64,000 nucleotides of DNA from JACKIC01 sp964392305 (GTDB lineage Bacteria > Planctomycetota > UBA1135 > UBA2386), in assembly GCA_964392305.1 (NCBI GenBank), contig CAYMPV010000012.1, positions 92,488 to 156,487 on the forward strand, given 5' to 3'. The position numbers were made by a program, and so were the translations under genes. Below are positions 8,049-17,500 of the stretch, piece by piece. Numbering within the stretch: position 1 is the first letter of the stretch; each line of letters begins with the position of its first letter. The notes beneath the pieces were generated by a model that saw only the letters and a program-made list of their open reading frames with translations, was not told the DNA's origin and did no database searches.

Positions 8049-8855
8049 TCAGTTGTTGCTCAGGTAACCGGAGAACGCGGCCAGATCCGCCGCCACGAAC
8101 TTCGTCACGCCGTTGCTCGTGATGGTCGCGCCCGACAGCCCGTCGACGTAGTGCGCCTTCTCGCGCGCGACCGCCGGGTCGACCTTGCCCTTCTTCACCG
8201 TGACCGAGGTCAGCTTGCCGGCCTCGTCGCGGATCGTCTTGCCGTGCCATTGCGCGGTCCATTCGGTGTTCTCGACCTCGCCGCCGAGTCCCGGCGTCTC
8301 ACCGTGTTTGTAGAAGGTGATGCCGCGCACGGTGTTCTTGTCCGCCTCGAGGGCGAGGTAGCCGTAGAGCGTGCTCCACAGGCCCTTGCCCGAGATCGGC
8401 AGCACGTAACTCTCCACCTTGCCGTCCTGCACGGTCGTCGCGGCTACGCGGTAGCGCGACTCCGCCTTTCGGACCTCGGCCAGGGACTTCTTCGCGTCGA
8501 CGGCCACCTTCTTCGCGGCCTTGTTGAGCCGGTCGGCCTGCTCGGCCAACGTACCGCCGGCCTTGCCCTCGAGCAGCCGCGTGAGCTCGTCCGCGGCGAC
8601 GGCCTTGCCGGTCTCGGTGTCGACGATCGCCTCGCGCACGCGCTGCGCGTAGAGCTCCTCGAGCTCCTTGCGCGACCGCGTGTCGGTCGGTGTGCACAGG
8701 CCGGCGGCGATCATGACGTTCTTCTGCCGATCGAACTCGGCCGCGGCATCCTGGGTCGGCTTGAGCGCGGTGTAGATGGACGCCAACACGGCGCTCACCA
8801 CGACACACATGCCGATCGAGAAGGCGAGCACGTAACCGTTGCTGTTGAGGTTCAT
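8049..8855 (-). CDS. nqrC: Na+-NQR subunit C, covalent FMN subunit
   Basis: A 268-residue protein with one N-terminal membrane helix (residues 8-30) and a periplasmic FMN-binding domain. The motif DGLSGATITS places the flavinylated threonine at residue 244, which matches the known S-G-A-T signature used by ApbE. A charged helical stretch at residues 60-130 (many E, K and A) is longer than in typical members and looks like a coiled-coil insertion. The ATG overlaps the nqrB stop codon (ATGA), so translation is probably coupled; the frame further upstream is not plausible protein. Confidence 0.96.
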   Translation of the reverse strand: MNLNSNGYVLAFSIGMCVVVSAVLASIYTALKPTQDAAAEFDRQKNVMIAAGLCTPTDTRSRKELEELYAQRVREAIVDTETGKAVAADELTRLLEGKAGGTLAEQADRLNKAAKKVAVDAKKSLAEVRKAESRYRVAATTVQDGKVESYVLPISGKGLWSTLYGYLALEADKNTVRGITFYKHGETPGLGGEVENTEWTAQWHGKTIRDEAGKLTSVTVKKGKVDPAVAREKAHYVDGLSGATITSNGVTKFVAADLAAFSGYLSNN

Positions 8856-10102
8856 GAGCGAGCGAGCCTCCGCTTGATGTTGGCGGCGACGACGAAGTGA
8901 TCGATCGTCGGCGCGAACGCGTTGAGCAGCAGGATCGACAACATCGTGCCTTCGGGATACGCAGGGTTGATCGCGCGCACCAGCCACGTGACGAAGCCGA
9001 TCAAGAAGCCGTAGATCCACTTGCCGGTGTTGGTCTCGGGGCTCGACACCGGGTCGGTCGCCATGAACACGACGCCGAACAGGAACCCGCCGATCAGCAG
9101 GTGATCGAACGGCGCGAGCGTCAGCGGGCCGCCCAGGCTCGCCGGCAGGATCGCCTGCATCACGAAGCCCGTGCCCAACAGGCCGATCACTCCGGCCAAC
9201 ATCACGCGCCAGCTGCCGACGCCCGTGAAGATCAACCAGAACGCACCCAGCAGGACCGCGAGCTTGCTCATCTCGCCGGCGCTGCCGGGGATGTTGCCGA
9301 AGAACAGGTCGGCGCGCGAGAACGTCTCGGCCAGGGTCGCCGACGCGTCGGTCACCGCGGTGGGCTTGACGATCGCGAGCGCCGTCGGCGCGCTGTAACC
9401 GTCGATCAGGTGGCTGGGGTTGTTGCCCGCCACCCAGACCGAGTCACCCGACATCTGCGCGGCGAACGAGAAGAACAGGAACGCGCGCACCAGCATCGCC
9501 GGGTTGAAGATGTTCATGCCCGTGCCACCGAACACTTCCTTGCCGAGCACCACCGCGAACGCGACGCCGACGGCCAGTTGCCACAGCGGGATCGAAGCCG
9601 GCACGATCAGCGCGATCAGCATGCCCGAGACGAGGTAACCCTCGCTGACCTCCTCGCTGCGCACCACCGAGAACACCATCTCGATGCCCAGACCGACGCC
9701 GTAGCTGACGATCAGGATCGGCAGCATGCGCTGCAGTCCGAAGACGATGTTGTCGAACGCGGTCACCGCGCCGAGCGTCGGCGCGCCGAGGATCGCCTGC
9801 AGCCAGCCGAGCGTGTAGGCATCGTGGGCCACCTTCAGGGCCTCGATCGCCTTGAAGTGCTGCACGCCGGTGTTCCAGATCGCCCACAGCAGACACGGCA
9901 GCATCGCGACGATGACCGTGTTCATGACCCGCTTGAGGTCGACGTAGTCGCGCACGTGCACACCCTGCTTGCCGGCCCGGTGCTCGGGCGCGAACAGGAA
10001 CGTCTCGAACGCGTCGAACAGCGGCCAGGCCTTGTGGAACCTGGCGTCCTTGGCGTGGTAGAGCTGGCGCTGCTTCTCGATCAGATTGCGTAGGAACTGC
10101 AC
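8852..10102 (-). CDS. nqrB: Na+-NQR subunit B, riboflavin/FMN membrane subunit
   Basis: The large polytopic subunit (416 residues, about ten helices) that carries covalent FMN and riboflavin and drives sodium transfer. It begins with a GTG codon four bases after the nqrA stop. Recognisable parts are the N-terminal LFDAFETFLFAPEH, MLPCLLWAIWNTG, YGVGLGIEMVFSVVR and the C-terminal FGVVFMATDPVSSPETNTGKW. At the expected flavinylation site the sequence is DGYSAPTAL (Thr240), not the usual S-G-A-T, while NqrC keeps the canonical form. The gene overlaps nqrC by four bases. Confidence 0.97.
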   Translation of the reverse strand: MQFLRNLIEKQRQLYHAKDARFHKAWPLFDAFETFLFAPEHRAGKQGVHVRDYVDLKRVMNTVIVAMLPCLLWAIWNTGVQHFKAIEALKVAHDAYTLGWLQAILGAPTLGAVTAFDNIVFGLQRMLPILIVSYGVGLGIEMVFSVVRSEEVSEGYLVSGMLIALIVPASIPLWQLAVGVAFAVVLGKEVFGGTGMNIFNPAMLVRAFLFFSFAAQMSGDSVWVAGNNPSHLIDGYSAPTALAIVKPTAVTDASATLAETFSRADLFFGNIPGSAGEMSKLAVLLGAFWLIFTGVGSWRVMLAGVIGLLGTGFVMQAILPASLGGPLTLAPFDHLLIGGFLFGVVFMATDPVSSPETNTGKWIYGFLIGFVTWLVRAINPAYPEGTMLSILLLNAFAPTIDHFVVAANIKRRLARS

Positions 10103-10106
10103 GGGC

Positions 10107-11456
10107 TCAGCCCTCCTTCTCGAACAGGTCGAGGCCCTGACGAACGATGCTGCCGACGTCGATCTTGCAGGGATCGACGAACGTGCACAGCGCCACGTCC
10201 TCTTCGGTGACCTCGAGCAGACCGAGCTTCATGGCCTCCTCGATGTCGTTGGCTTGGATCGCGCGCACCAGGTACGCGGGGTGGATGTCGAGGGGCGTCA
10301 CGCGCTCCCACGCGCCGATGTTGACGATCGGCCGGTGGCCGCCGTTGAGGCGCGCGTCGACGACGTATTCCTTCTTGGGCATCAGCCAGCTCATCACGCT
10401 GCGGTGGAAGCTGAGTTTGCCGAACTGCGGCAGCGCCCAACCGAACAGGTCGCGTTGGCCTTCGCCCTCGGGGATCACCGTGACGGTCGTGCAGCGCAGA
10501 CCGAGGCTGCCGTCGGCCGGCAACACCGTGCCGTTCAGCACGTTGCCGTCGATGATGCGCGCGTCGTGCAGCGGCTGGTCGCCGAGCAGCGCGGTCAGCG
10601 CGGCGCTCTGGCGCACGCGCAGGTAGCGTCGACTCGGCGCGGCGCTGCCCGACAGCGCCACCACCGTCTTGGCGGGATACCGACCGGTCTTGGCCCACGA
10701 ACCGAGCCGCGCGACATCGGCGAGGCGCAGCGAATAGGCGATCTCGGTCGGCTTGAGCGGGCGGATGCGGCTGATGTGGGTGCCGACCAGACCCGACGGG
10801 TGCGGGCCGTCGAAGTCGTGTGTCTCGACGCCGTTCAGCGCGCGCACGTGGCTCTGGTGGTCGCCCGCGGCGCGCAGGCTCAGGTAGACCTTGCCGCTGG
10901 TCAACTTCTTGAGCAGGTCGATGCCGGCCTGCAGTTCGCCGGCCTGGTCCTTCGCAGCAAAGCACGGGTCGGCGGCGAGCGGCGCGCTGTCCATGCCGTT
11001 GACGAAGATCGCGACCGGCTCCTTGTCGGTCATCGGCATGCGGCCGACGGGCCGCTGCGTGAACAACTGCCACAGGCCCGCGTTCTTGATCGCCTTGACG
11101 AGCGCGGCGCGATCGCCGGCCGGCTTGATCACCTCGGCGAAACGTTCGGTCCCACCACCCGCGAGGCTGTTCTCGACCACCACCCGCCGCAGGAACCGTC
11201 GTTCCCCGAACTCGAGCGTGCGCACCGTGCCGGTCGTCGGCGAACACCAGACGATGTCGCGATCGCGCTTGTCGAGGAACAGCGGCTGGCCGGTGACCAC
11301 CTGGTCGCCCTCCTTGACCAGCGCCTTGGGCTTGATGCCGGGGAACTCCGCGGTGTGCAGGCTGACGAAGGCCGGTTCGGCGGCATCCGCGAGCACGGGT
11401 TCAGGAGCGCCGGCCAGGCGCAGGTCGAAACCTTTGCGAATCGTGTGAGTCGTCAT
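10107..11456 (-). CDS. nqrA: Na+-NQR subunit A
   Basis: A 449-residue cytoplasmic subunit that caps NqrB and lacks a bound redox cofactor in known structures. It starts MTTHTIRKGFDLRLAGAPEP. This is followed by the lipoyl/barrel-sandwich-like HTAEFPGIKPKALVKEGDQVVTGQPLFLDKR. GVETHDFDGPHPSGLVGTHISRI and the C-terminal AYLVRAIQANDIEEAMKLGLLEVTEEDVALCTFVDPCK follow and are typical of the family. The start at 11456 was chosen over in-frame upstream codons because it matches the family N-terminus. It is the first catalytic gene of the operon. Confidence 0.97.
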   Translation of the reverse strand: MTTHTIRKGFDLRLAGAPEPVLADAAEPAFVSLHTAEFPGIKPKALVKEGDQVVTGQPLFLDKRDRDIVWCSPTTGTVRTLEFGERRFLRRVVVENSLAGGGTERFAEVIKPAGDRAALVKAIKNAGLWQLFTQRPVGRMPMTDKEPVAIFVNGMDSAPLAADPCFAAKDQAGELQAGIDLLKKLTSGKVYLSLRAAGDHQSHVRALNGVETHDFDGPHPSGLVGTHISRIRPLKPTEIAYSLRLADVARLGSWAKTGRYPAKTVVALSGSAAPSRRYLRVRQSAALTALLGDQPLHDARIIDGNVLNGTVLPADGSLGLRCTTVTVIPEGEGQRDLFGWALPQFGKLSFHRSVMSWLMPKKEYVVDARLNGGHRPIVNIGAWERVTPLDIHPAYLVRAIQANDIEEAMKLGLLEVTEEDVALCTFVDPCKIDVGSIVRQGLDLFEKEG

Positions 11457-11574
11457 CCGAGCGGTCGCATCGAGAAGACACGGAATGAAAAAAAACGCCA
11501 ACGCGGCGCACGCAAACGCGCGCCAACGCCGATCGAGCCAGCCAGGGTTGAACCAGACAACGTCGAACGCCAAC

Positions 11575-11760
11575 TCAGTTCGACCTGCAGTTCGAGGCCT
11601 CGGGCTCCGGCTCGCCTGCGGCCTTGCCGCAGCGAGAGCACGAACCGTCGGCACTCAGCCCGCCGCACGAACCCGACAGGCGCCGCCCCCCCATCGCCAG
11701 GAACACGATCGCCAACACGGGCACCGTGAACACCAAGATGGGCAGAAGGACGCTCGACAC
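11575..11760 (-). CDS. nqrM: Na+-NQR maturation factor NqrM (DUF539-like)
   Basis: A 61-residue protein with one N-terminal membrane helix (residues 3-25). A short cysteine-rich tail follows: LSGSCGGLSADGSCSRCGK and a fourth Cys near the end (Cys32, 42, 45, 58). The SCGGL block with further cysteines is the hallmark of NqrM, needed for assembly of the iron site of Na+-NQR in Vibrio. The start codon is GTG; no ATG is available nearby. It lies directly upstream of nqrA on the same strand, which strongly supports the role. It is easily missed because of its size. Confidence 0.85.
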   Translation of the reverse strand: MSSVLLPILVFTVPVLAIVFLAMGGRRLSGSCGGLSADGSCSRCGKAAGEPEPEASNCRSN

Positions 11761-11868
11761 CGGATCTGTGCGGAAGAAAGGGTCGAAAGAAGGTAGCGAT
11801 TGCGGCTGCAGATTCGAGAGGCAAGGCTCACGCCGCTGACCGGCGCGGACCTGCTCTCACCAGAACCC

Positions 11869-12141
11869 TCAGCCGCCGCGACGGCTCTGGACCAGCTCGG
11901 TCAACCCCAGCAGCGTGTTGCAATTTCGCAGCGAGATGTCCGCGTCGGTGAGCAACACGCCGAAGCGCTGCTCGAGAAACTCGACCACCTCGACCACACC
12001 GGCAGAATCGATGATCCCCGAGGTGACCAGCGGCGTGTCCGGGTCCAGCCCGTCTTCACGCCCCTCGCGAAACCACTGGGCGACGAAGCCGCGGATCTCG
12101 GCGTAGATCTGGTTCTCGCTCGGTGCCGGGCCGGTGGACAT
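11869..12141 (-). CDS. stand-alone acyl carrier protein
   Basis: A 90-residue acidic helical protein with the phosphopantetheine attachment motif SGIIDSAGVVEVVEFLEQRFG; the modified serine is in DSAG. It is shorter than a synthase module and is not next to fatty acid synthesis genes. It lies 108 bases upstream of nqrM on the same strand, so it may be the first gene of the NQR transcript or a separate unit. Possible roles include specialised lipid, amino-acid carrier or polyketide chemistry; none can be assigned from context. Confidence 0.85.
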   Translation of the reverse strand: MSTGPAPSENQIYAEIRGFVAQWFREGREDGLDPDTPLVTSGIIDSAGVVEVVEFLEQRFGVLLTDADISLRNCNTLLGLTELVQSRRGG

Positions 12142-12231
12142 GGGGGCCGGGCATCATGCCGACGGCGACGCTGCAGGCAACCCGGAACGAACCGCCTGTC
12201 GCCGCCGCGACCGGTGGATAGCCTCTGCCGC

Positions 12232-13176
12232 GTGCGTCTGCGCCCCACCAACCTGCTGGCCCTGCTGTGCTTGCCGGCGCTCCCCGTCGCCTTCGCCCCG
12301 TGGTTGGCGTCGGCGCACTGGCTGTTCGACCTGCTGGCCTGTTTCGCGGTGCAGGCACTGTGGTGCCTGCTGCCGACCGCCGCGGTGCTCATCCTGCGCC
12401 GCCGCCTGCGCCTTGCGGCCACGTTCGGGGCCGGCGCGCTGTCGGCCGCCGCCGCCTGCGCGCTCGCCGCCGGCGATGGCGCCGTCGCGGCCCCGCACCC
12501 ACCCGCCAACGGCTTCGCCCTCGAGGTCTTCGGCGCCAACCTGCTGTACGGCAACGAGGGCCAGGCCGGCGCGTTCCTGACCGCGGTGCGCGCCTGCAAC
12601 CCAGACGTGTTGTTCCTCAGTGAGGTCACCCCGGCCTGGCTCGAGGCCATCGACGCCCAGTTGCTCGACTACCCGTTCCGCTGCACGCGCCCCACCCCAG
12701 GTTGCTTTGGCGTGGCCCTGCTGTCGCGCCTGCCGCTGACCGAAGCCACGGTGGTGCCGCTCGGCTACGCCTGGTCGCCAGCGGTCCGGGCGACGGTGCA
12801 GACCGCGGCCGGGCCGATCGGCTTGCTCGGCGTGCACCCGCCGCGCCCAGGGGGCGCCGAGCGCAACGCCGAACGCGACCGCGGCCTCGCCGCGCTGCCC
12901 GGACTCCTGGCCGGCCTGCCACCACGTCGCGTCGTGATCGGTGACTGCAACGCGACGCCGTTCAACCCGACCTTCGCCGCGATGCTCGAGGCGGCCGGGC
13001 TGCAGAACGCCGCCGGCACGCGCTGGCTGCCCAGCTGGCCGCAACAACTGCCGTGGCCGCTCAGGGTTCCGATCGACCACGTGCTGGTGACGCCGACCGT
13101 GCAGGTGCTCGAGATCGACACCGGGCGGCCCTTTGGCAGCGACCACGCGCCGATCTTCGCGAAGCTGACCTGGTGA
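12232..13176 (+). CDS. membrane endonuclease/exonuclease/phosphatase-family protein
   Basis: A 314-residue product with about three N-terminal membrane helices (residues 5-80), then an EEP domain like YafD. All catalytic blocks are visible: ANLLYGNE, FLSEVT (metal-binding Glu), HPPRPGG, GDCNATPFNP (Asp/Asn), IDHVLVT and GSDHAPIFA (terminal Asp-His pair). EEP enzymes cleave phosphodiesters of nucleic acids, lipids or inositol phosphates; the substrate here is unknown. I chose the GTG at 12232 because the first helix follows at once and TAGCCT lies seven bases upstream. An upstream extension would overlap the acyl carrier gene on the other strand. Confidence 0.85.
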   Translation: MRLRPTNLLALLCLPALPVAFAPWLASAHWLFDLLACFAVQALWCLLPTAAVLILRRRLRLAATFGAGALSAAAACALAAGDGAVAAPHPPANGFALEVFGANLLYGNEGQAGAFLTAVRACNPDVLFLSEVTPAWLEAIDAQLLDYPFRCTRPTPGCFGVALLSRLPLTEATVVPLGYAWSPAVRATVQTAAGPIGLLGVHPPRPGGAERNAERDRGLAALPGLLAGLPPRRVVIGDCNATPFNPTFAAMLEAAGLQNAAGTRWLPSWPQQLPWPLRVPIDHVLVTPTVQVLEIDTGRPFGSDHAPIFAKLTW

Positions 13177-13234
13177 GCCGGTTTTCGGCGGATCGCGCAG
13201 GTGACGACCACTGCACCGCCAGCTAGTCACGCGC

Positions 13235-14347
13235 ATGGAAGATCGTCCCCTTGCCCCATCCCTGCTCGTGACCACCCTGGCCGCGATCGCCGTGCATCTG
13301 CCATCGACGACCAACGCGCAACAGCCGGCCGGCCTGCTGATCGGCATGCCCCCACCGCAGGTGGTGTCCTCGACGCTGTTCTCGGGCCTGCACAGCGAGT
13401 TGCTGTTTCGCGTCCCGGGCGAGGCATACCGCGGCATCGGCGAGTACGTCGCGCCCGGCCGGCACCGCATCCGCGGCGCCCTGCTCCGCCTGGTCGACTC
13501 CTCGGTCGCCGACGGCGAGACCTTCGACGTTCACACCTACCTCGAACTCGGAGCCAGCAACCGGCCGACGATCCTGGGCCCCGACGCGCCGGGTACGACC
13601 TCGGTCAGCAGCGTTCTGGGAGTGACCACCCCGCAGGGGATCGTCGAGCACGAGATCACCGTGCTGTTCGACCCGCCCGTCGATGTGCCGGTCGGCTCGG
13701 ACCTGTTCGTCTCGCTCGTGTTCCAGACCCCCGGCCTGCGCATGCGCACGATCACCGGCAGCAGCACCCCGGGTCTGTCGACGACGTCGCTCGACGCCTG
13801 CGGCGCCGGGCTCGACCCGAACGACGCCTTCGCCTACCTGCACGACGTCGGCGCGATCACGCCGCTCGGCAGCGGCCTGGTCGGCTGGCAGCCGCTGATC
13901 GAACTGCTCGTCGACGGCAGCAGCGGGGTGGCCGTGTCGCGACGCAACAGCACACTGGGACCGACGGCGTCCATGTACTCGGGGCTGCACCCGGACAGCG
14001 CCGCACCGTCCAACCAACCCGGCCGCGCCGATCAGCCCGGCTACGTGTTCTTGGCCAACGGCACGATCGCGATGGGTTCCCCCGTGTTCCTGCTCGGCTC
14101 GGTGATGCCGTTCGCAGGCCCGCCGTGGATCGTGCTGTCACCGGGCGACGCGGTGCTGCACCTGTCGCCGGTCGGTCTCGTCGGCCTGGGCTTTGGCGTC
14201 GTCGACGGCAGCGATCGCGCGACGATCTACTGGTCGATCCCGCACAGCAGTGCGATCCGTGGTCTCGACGTGCGTAGCCAGGCGTTCGGCTTCGACCTGG
14301 CGACGGGCATCGCCGCGGCGGGGGCGGCGACGCGGCAGCGTTTCTGA
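13235..14347 (+). CDS. secreted protein with planctomycete-type C-terminal module
   Basis: A 370-residue exported protein with a signal peptide ending near TNAQQ. The body is rich in beta-prone segments and has no catalytic motif I recognise. The C-terminal third (LSPVGLVGLGFGVVDGSDR, then AIRGLDVRSQAFGFDL) resembles the terminal modules of the secreted proteins at 18517-19437 and 24912-27113, suggesting a common sorting or adhesion domain. TAGTCA lies five bases before the ATG. Function unknown. Confidence 0.75.
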   Translation: MEDRPLAPSLLVTTLAAIAVHLPSTTNAQQPAGLLIGMPPPQVVSSTLFSGLHSELLFRVPGEAYRGIGEYVAPGRHRIRGALLRLVDSSVADGETFDVHTYLELGASNRPTILGPDAPGTTSVSSVLGVTTPQGIVEHEITVLFDPPVDVPVGSDLFVSLVFQTPGLRMRTITGSSTPGLSTTSLDACGAGLDPNDAFAYLHDVGAITPLGSGLVGWQPLIELLVDGSSGVAVSRRNSTLGPTASMYSGLHPDSAAPSNQPGRADQPGYVFLANGTIAMGSPVFLLGSVMPFAGPPWIVLSPGDAVLHLSPVGLVGLGFGVVDGSDRATIYWSIPHSSAIRGLDVRSQAFGFDLATGIAAAGAATRQRF

Positions 14348-14389
14348 GGTGCGGCGCCGCTCTCGAGGTGCGCCGGCGGGAGAGAAGAA

Positions 14390-14488
14390 TGGCGGGAGTG
14401 CATGGGAATCGAACCCACCGGGAGCCGCTCTAGGCGACCCCCCACAGGTTTTGAAGACCAGGCCGAACACCAGCTCGAATGCACTCCC
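14390..14488 (-). tRNA. selC: tRNA-Sec (anticodon UCA)
   Basis: Minus strand, 99 bases including the encoded GCCA end. Diagnostic features are an 8-bp acceptor stem (GGGAGTGC/GCACTCCC), a 6-bp D stem with a 4-base loop, and the loop CTTCAAA with anticodon TCA. A long variable arm (GGGGGTCGC paired with GCGGCTCCC) and a 5-bp T stem complete it. One T-T mismatch is present in the anticodon stem. This 8+5 architecture is specific to bacterial selenocysteine tRNA, so the organism probably makes selenoproteins. No selA, selB or selD is in the window. Confidence 0.93.
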
Positions 14489-14530
14489 GCAGGTGTTGGG
14501 CCGAGGACTCTACGAGCTGGGCGAAGCAGG

Positions 14531-17500
14531 TCAACTTCTCACATCGTCGCGGCGCGCATCCTGCTGCGGCACCCGCGCATCGCCGCTCGCGCGCCCATCG
14601 ACCCTGGGAATGTCCACCAGCGGCTCGACCACCGGCAAGACCAGCACGAACGTGGTACCCGCGCCGAGCGCCGACTCGATGTGGACGCGCCCGCCGAGTT
14701 GCTTGGTGATGCCGTAGACCGTCGCCAGTCCGAGCCCGGTGCCGCGGCCGGTGCGTTTGGTGCTGAAGAACGGCTCGAACGCGCGCTGCAGCACCTCCTC
14801 ACTCATGCCCACCCCGGTGTCGGCGACGCGCATCTCGACGCCGGCGGCGACGCGGCGCACGCTGATGCGCAGCAGACCGCCGTCGGGCATCGCGTCGCGA
14901 GCGTTGATGCACAGGTTCGACAACACCTGCTCGAGCTGGGTCGGAGCCGCGCGCACGGTGCACGCTGCCGCCGGCAACTCGAGCTCCAGACGCACGCCGG
15001 AGCCGACCAGCTGCGTCAGCAGGGGCAACTGCCCACGCACCTGTTCGACCAGATCGACGACCTCCGTCTGCACGGTCTGCCGGCTCGCCACCGTCAGCAG
15101 GTGCCGCGTCATGCGGCGCCCCTGTTCGGCCGCCTCACGCATGCGTGCCGCAAGTTCGATCTGCGGGCCGCCGGGAGGCAGCTCCGCCTCGAGCAACGAA
15201 GCGTTGCCGAGCACCACGGTCAGCAGGTTGTTGAAGTCGTGCGCGACGCCGCCGGCCAGCGCGCCCAGGCTCTCCATGCGCTGGAACTGCTGCAGCTCAT
15301 GCTGCAGCTGCAGACGCTGCTGGTGTTCGAGCTGCGACTGTTCGAGGGCCGCGCGCAACTCGGCGGTGCGGTCGGCGACGCGCTGCTCGAGCACCTTGTG
15401 CAGTTCACGCAGTTCGAGGGTGCGTTCGTCGACGAGTCGGCGCAGCAGTCTGGCGCGACGCGCCGCGCGGCGCCCGCCGAAGCGGATCGCGAGGCCACCG
15501 AGCAGCAACACCAGCACCACGAACCCGATGCGCGTCGAGGTGCGCTCGAGCAGGCGCGGCTGCACCTGCAACGACAACGACGTGACCGGACCGCCGCGAC
15601 CGTCGACCGACCACGCCTGCACCTCGAAGCGGTGCAGACCCGGTGTCGTGACCCCGAACGAGATCTGCCGCTCGGCAGTCGGTTCGGTCCACTCCGGCTG
15701 TTCGGGCAACAACCGCCAGCGATGACGCTGCAGCTCGGGCGCGTCGAAGCATGGCGCGGCGACCTCGACCGTGATCACGCGTTCGACCGCGGTGCCGAGC
15801 ACGACGTTCTGCTGATCCTGCAACGACAGGCGCCGGCCGCCGGCCGCGACGCCGTCGATCGTGCACGACCCGGGCGGCGGCCAGCGATGCAGACGCTGCA
15901 GATCGACGGTGAGCAAGCCGCGAACGCCGCACAGCAGCACCTGGTCGCCGGCGCGCGCGATGCTCGGGAACACACCGCCACTGGCTTCGGCCGCGGCGCC
16001 GCGCGGCCCGAACAGCGGCCGGCACACCACGCGCGGGTGTTTGCCGTCGACGACGCGATCGAGCGCCTCGGGTTCGATCAGGAACGTGCCGCGATTGCTG
16101 CCGACGACCCAGCGGTCGTCGACCGGCAGCACCGAGCAGACGAACGGATCGAACAGACCTTCGGGTGCACCGACGCTGCGCAGCTGGTCGCCGTCGACGG
16201 CGACGAAGCCGCCGCCATAGCAGCCGAGCCAGACACGATCCGACGCGGTCGGCAACACCGCGCGAACCTCGCCATGCGGCAACTCGACACCGTTCTGCAG
16301 CCGCAGCGTGACGCGAAGGTCCGGCGCCAGCCGCAACAACGATCGGTTGCTGGCGATCCACAGGTCCCCGCCGGGCAGTGCGACGATCAACTTGACCGTT
16401 TCGCCGCGCATCACCAACTCGGCGGGCGGCTCGGCCCAACGACCGCCCTGCAGCCAGCGCACACCGTCTTCGGTGCCGCTCCACAGGCGCCCGCTGGCAT
16501 CGAGGTGGATCGCGCGCACGCGACCGGGCGGCTGCTGACCGAAGTGCTCGAGCTGGTCACCGCGCAGCCGGCTGACACCCCCTTCGACGCCGACCCACAG
16601 TTCGCCCCTGCTGCTCAGCACCAGGCCGCCGATGGCCGTTCGCTGCAGACCGTGGACCGCCTCGAACTGCCGGCCATCCGACCGGAACAGGCCACGTTCG
16701 GTACCGACCCACCAGGTCCCTTCGCCGGCCGCCAGCACCGAATGCGGCTCCCTCAGCTCTTCGTCGGCCAACTGCAGCGGCAGCAGTTCCACCTCGCTGT
16801 CGACGAGACGCACGAGCCCACCGCCCTCGAACCCGACCCAGACGGCGCGATCCCCCTCGACCAGCAAGCTGCGCACCCGGTGCCCGATGCGCAGCACCAG
16901 CGGAGGTGCGCCACCAAGGGGATCGATGCGGCACAACATCCCAGCGCACCCGACCCAGAGCAGCCCGTTGGCGGTCGCGGCCAACGCCGTGACCGTTCCC
17001 ATCTCGGGCACATCGGGGGTGGCCAGCACCCGGTACTCGCGGCCGTCGTAGGCGAGCAGCCCACTGTCCATGCCGACGAACGCCCGGCCGTCCACCATCA
17101 CCGCCGACGTGCACGCCTCGGCGATCACGGGCGCGGCGCCGAGCGCATCGATCCGGAACACACCGAGCCGGGTGACCAGTTGCGGCCCGTCGTCGAAGGG
17201 CAACAACGCGCGCGCGTCGCGGCGCTCGCGATCGGCGAGTTCGACCACGCTGCCATCCTCGCGCACGGCGAACAACCCCTCCGAGGTTCCGCACCACACC
17301 TGACCCGGTGCGCCCGCGCCGGCGTAGCGCATGTTGTTCCCAGGAACCTGCGCGAGCCGATGGAAACGGCCGTTGCGACGCGAGAACAGGGTGCCCTGCT
17401 CGGTCCCGACCAGCAGTTCCCCAGCGGCATCCTGGCTGATCACCGTGATGCGCTGATCCTGCAGGCCGCCGCCACTGGCATTCTCGGCCCGCCACGCGAC

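Noticed and set aside
8897..10093. Plus-strand frame opposite nqrB
   Set aside because: NqrB is unmistakable; the frame is Arg/His/Gln-rich.
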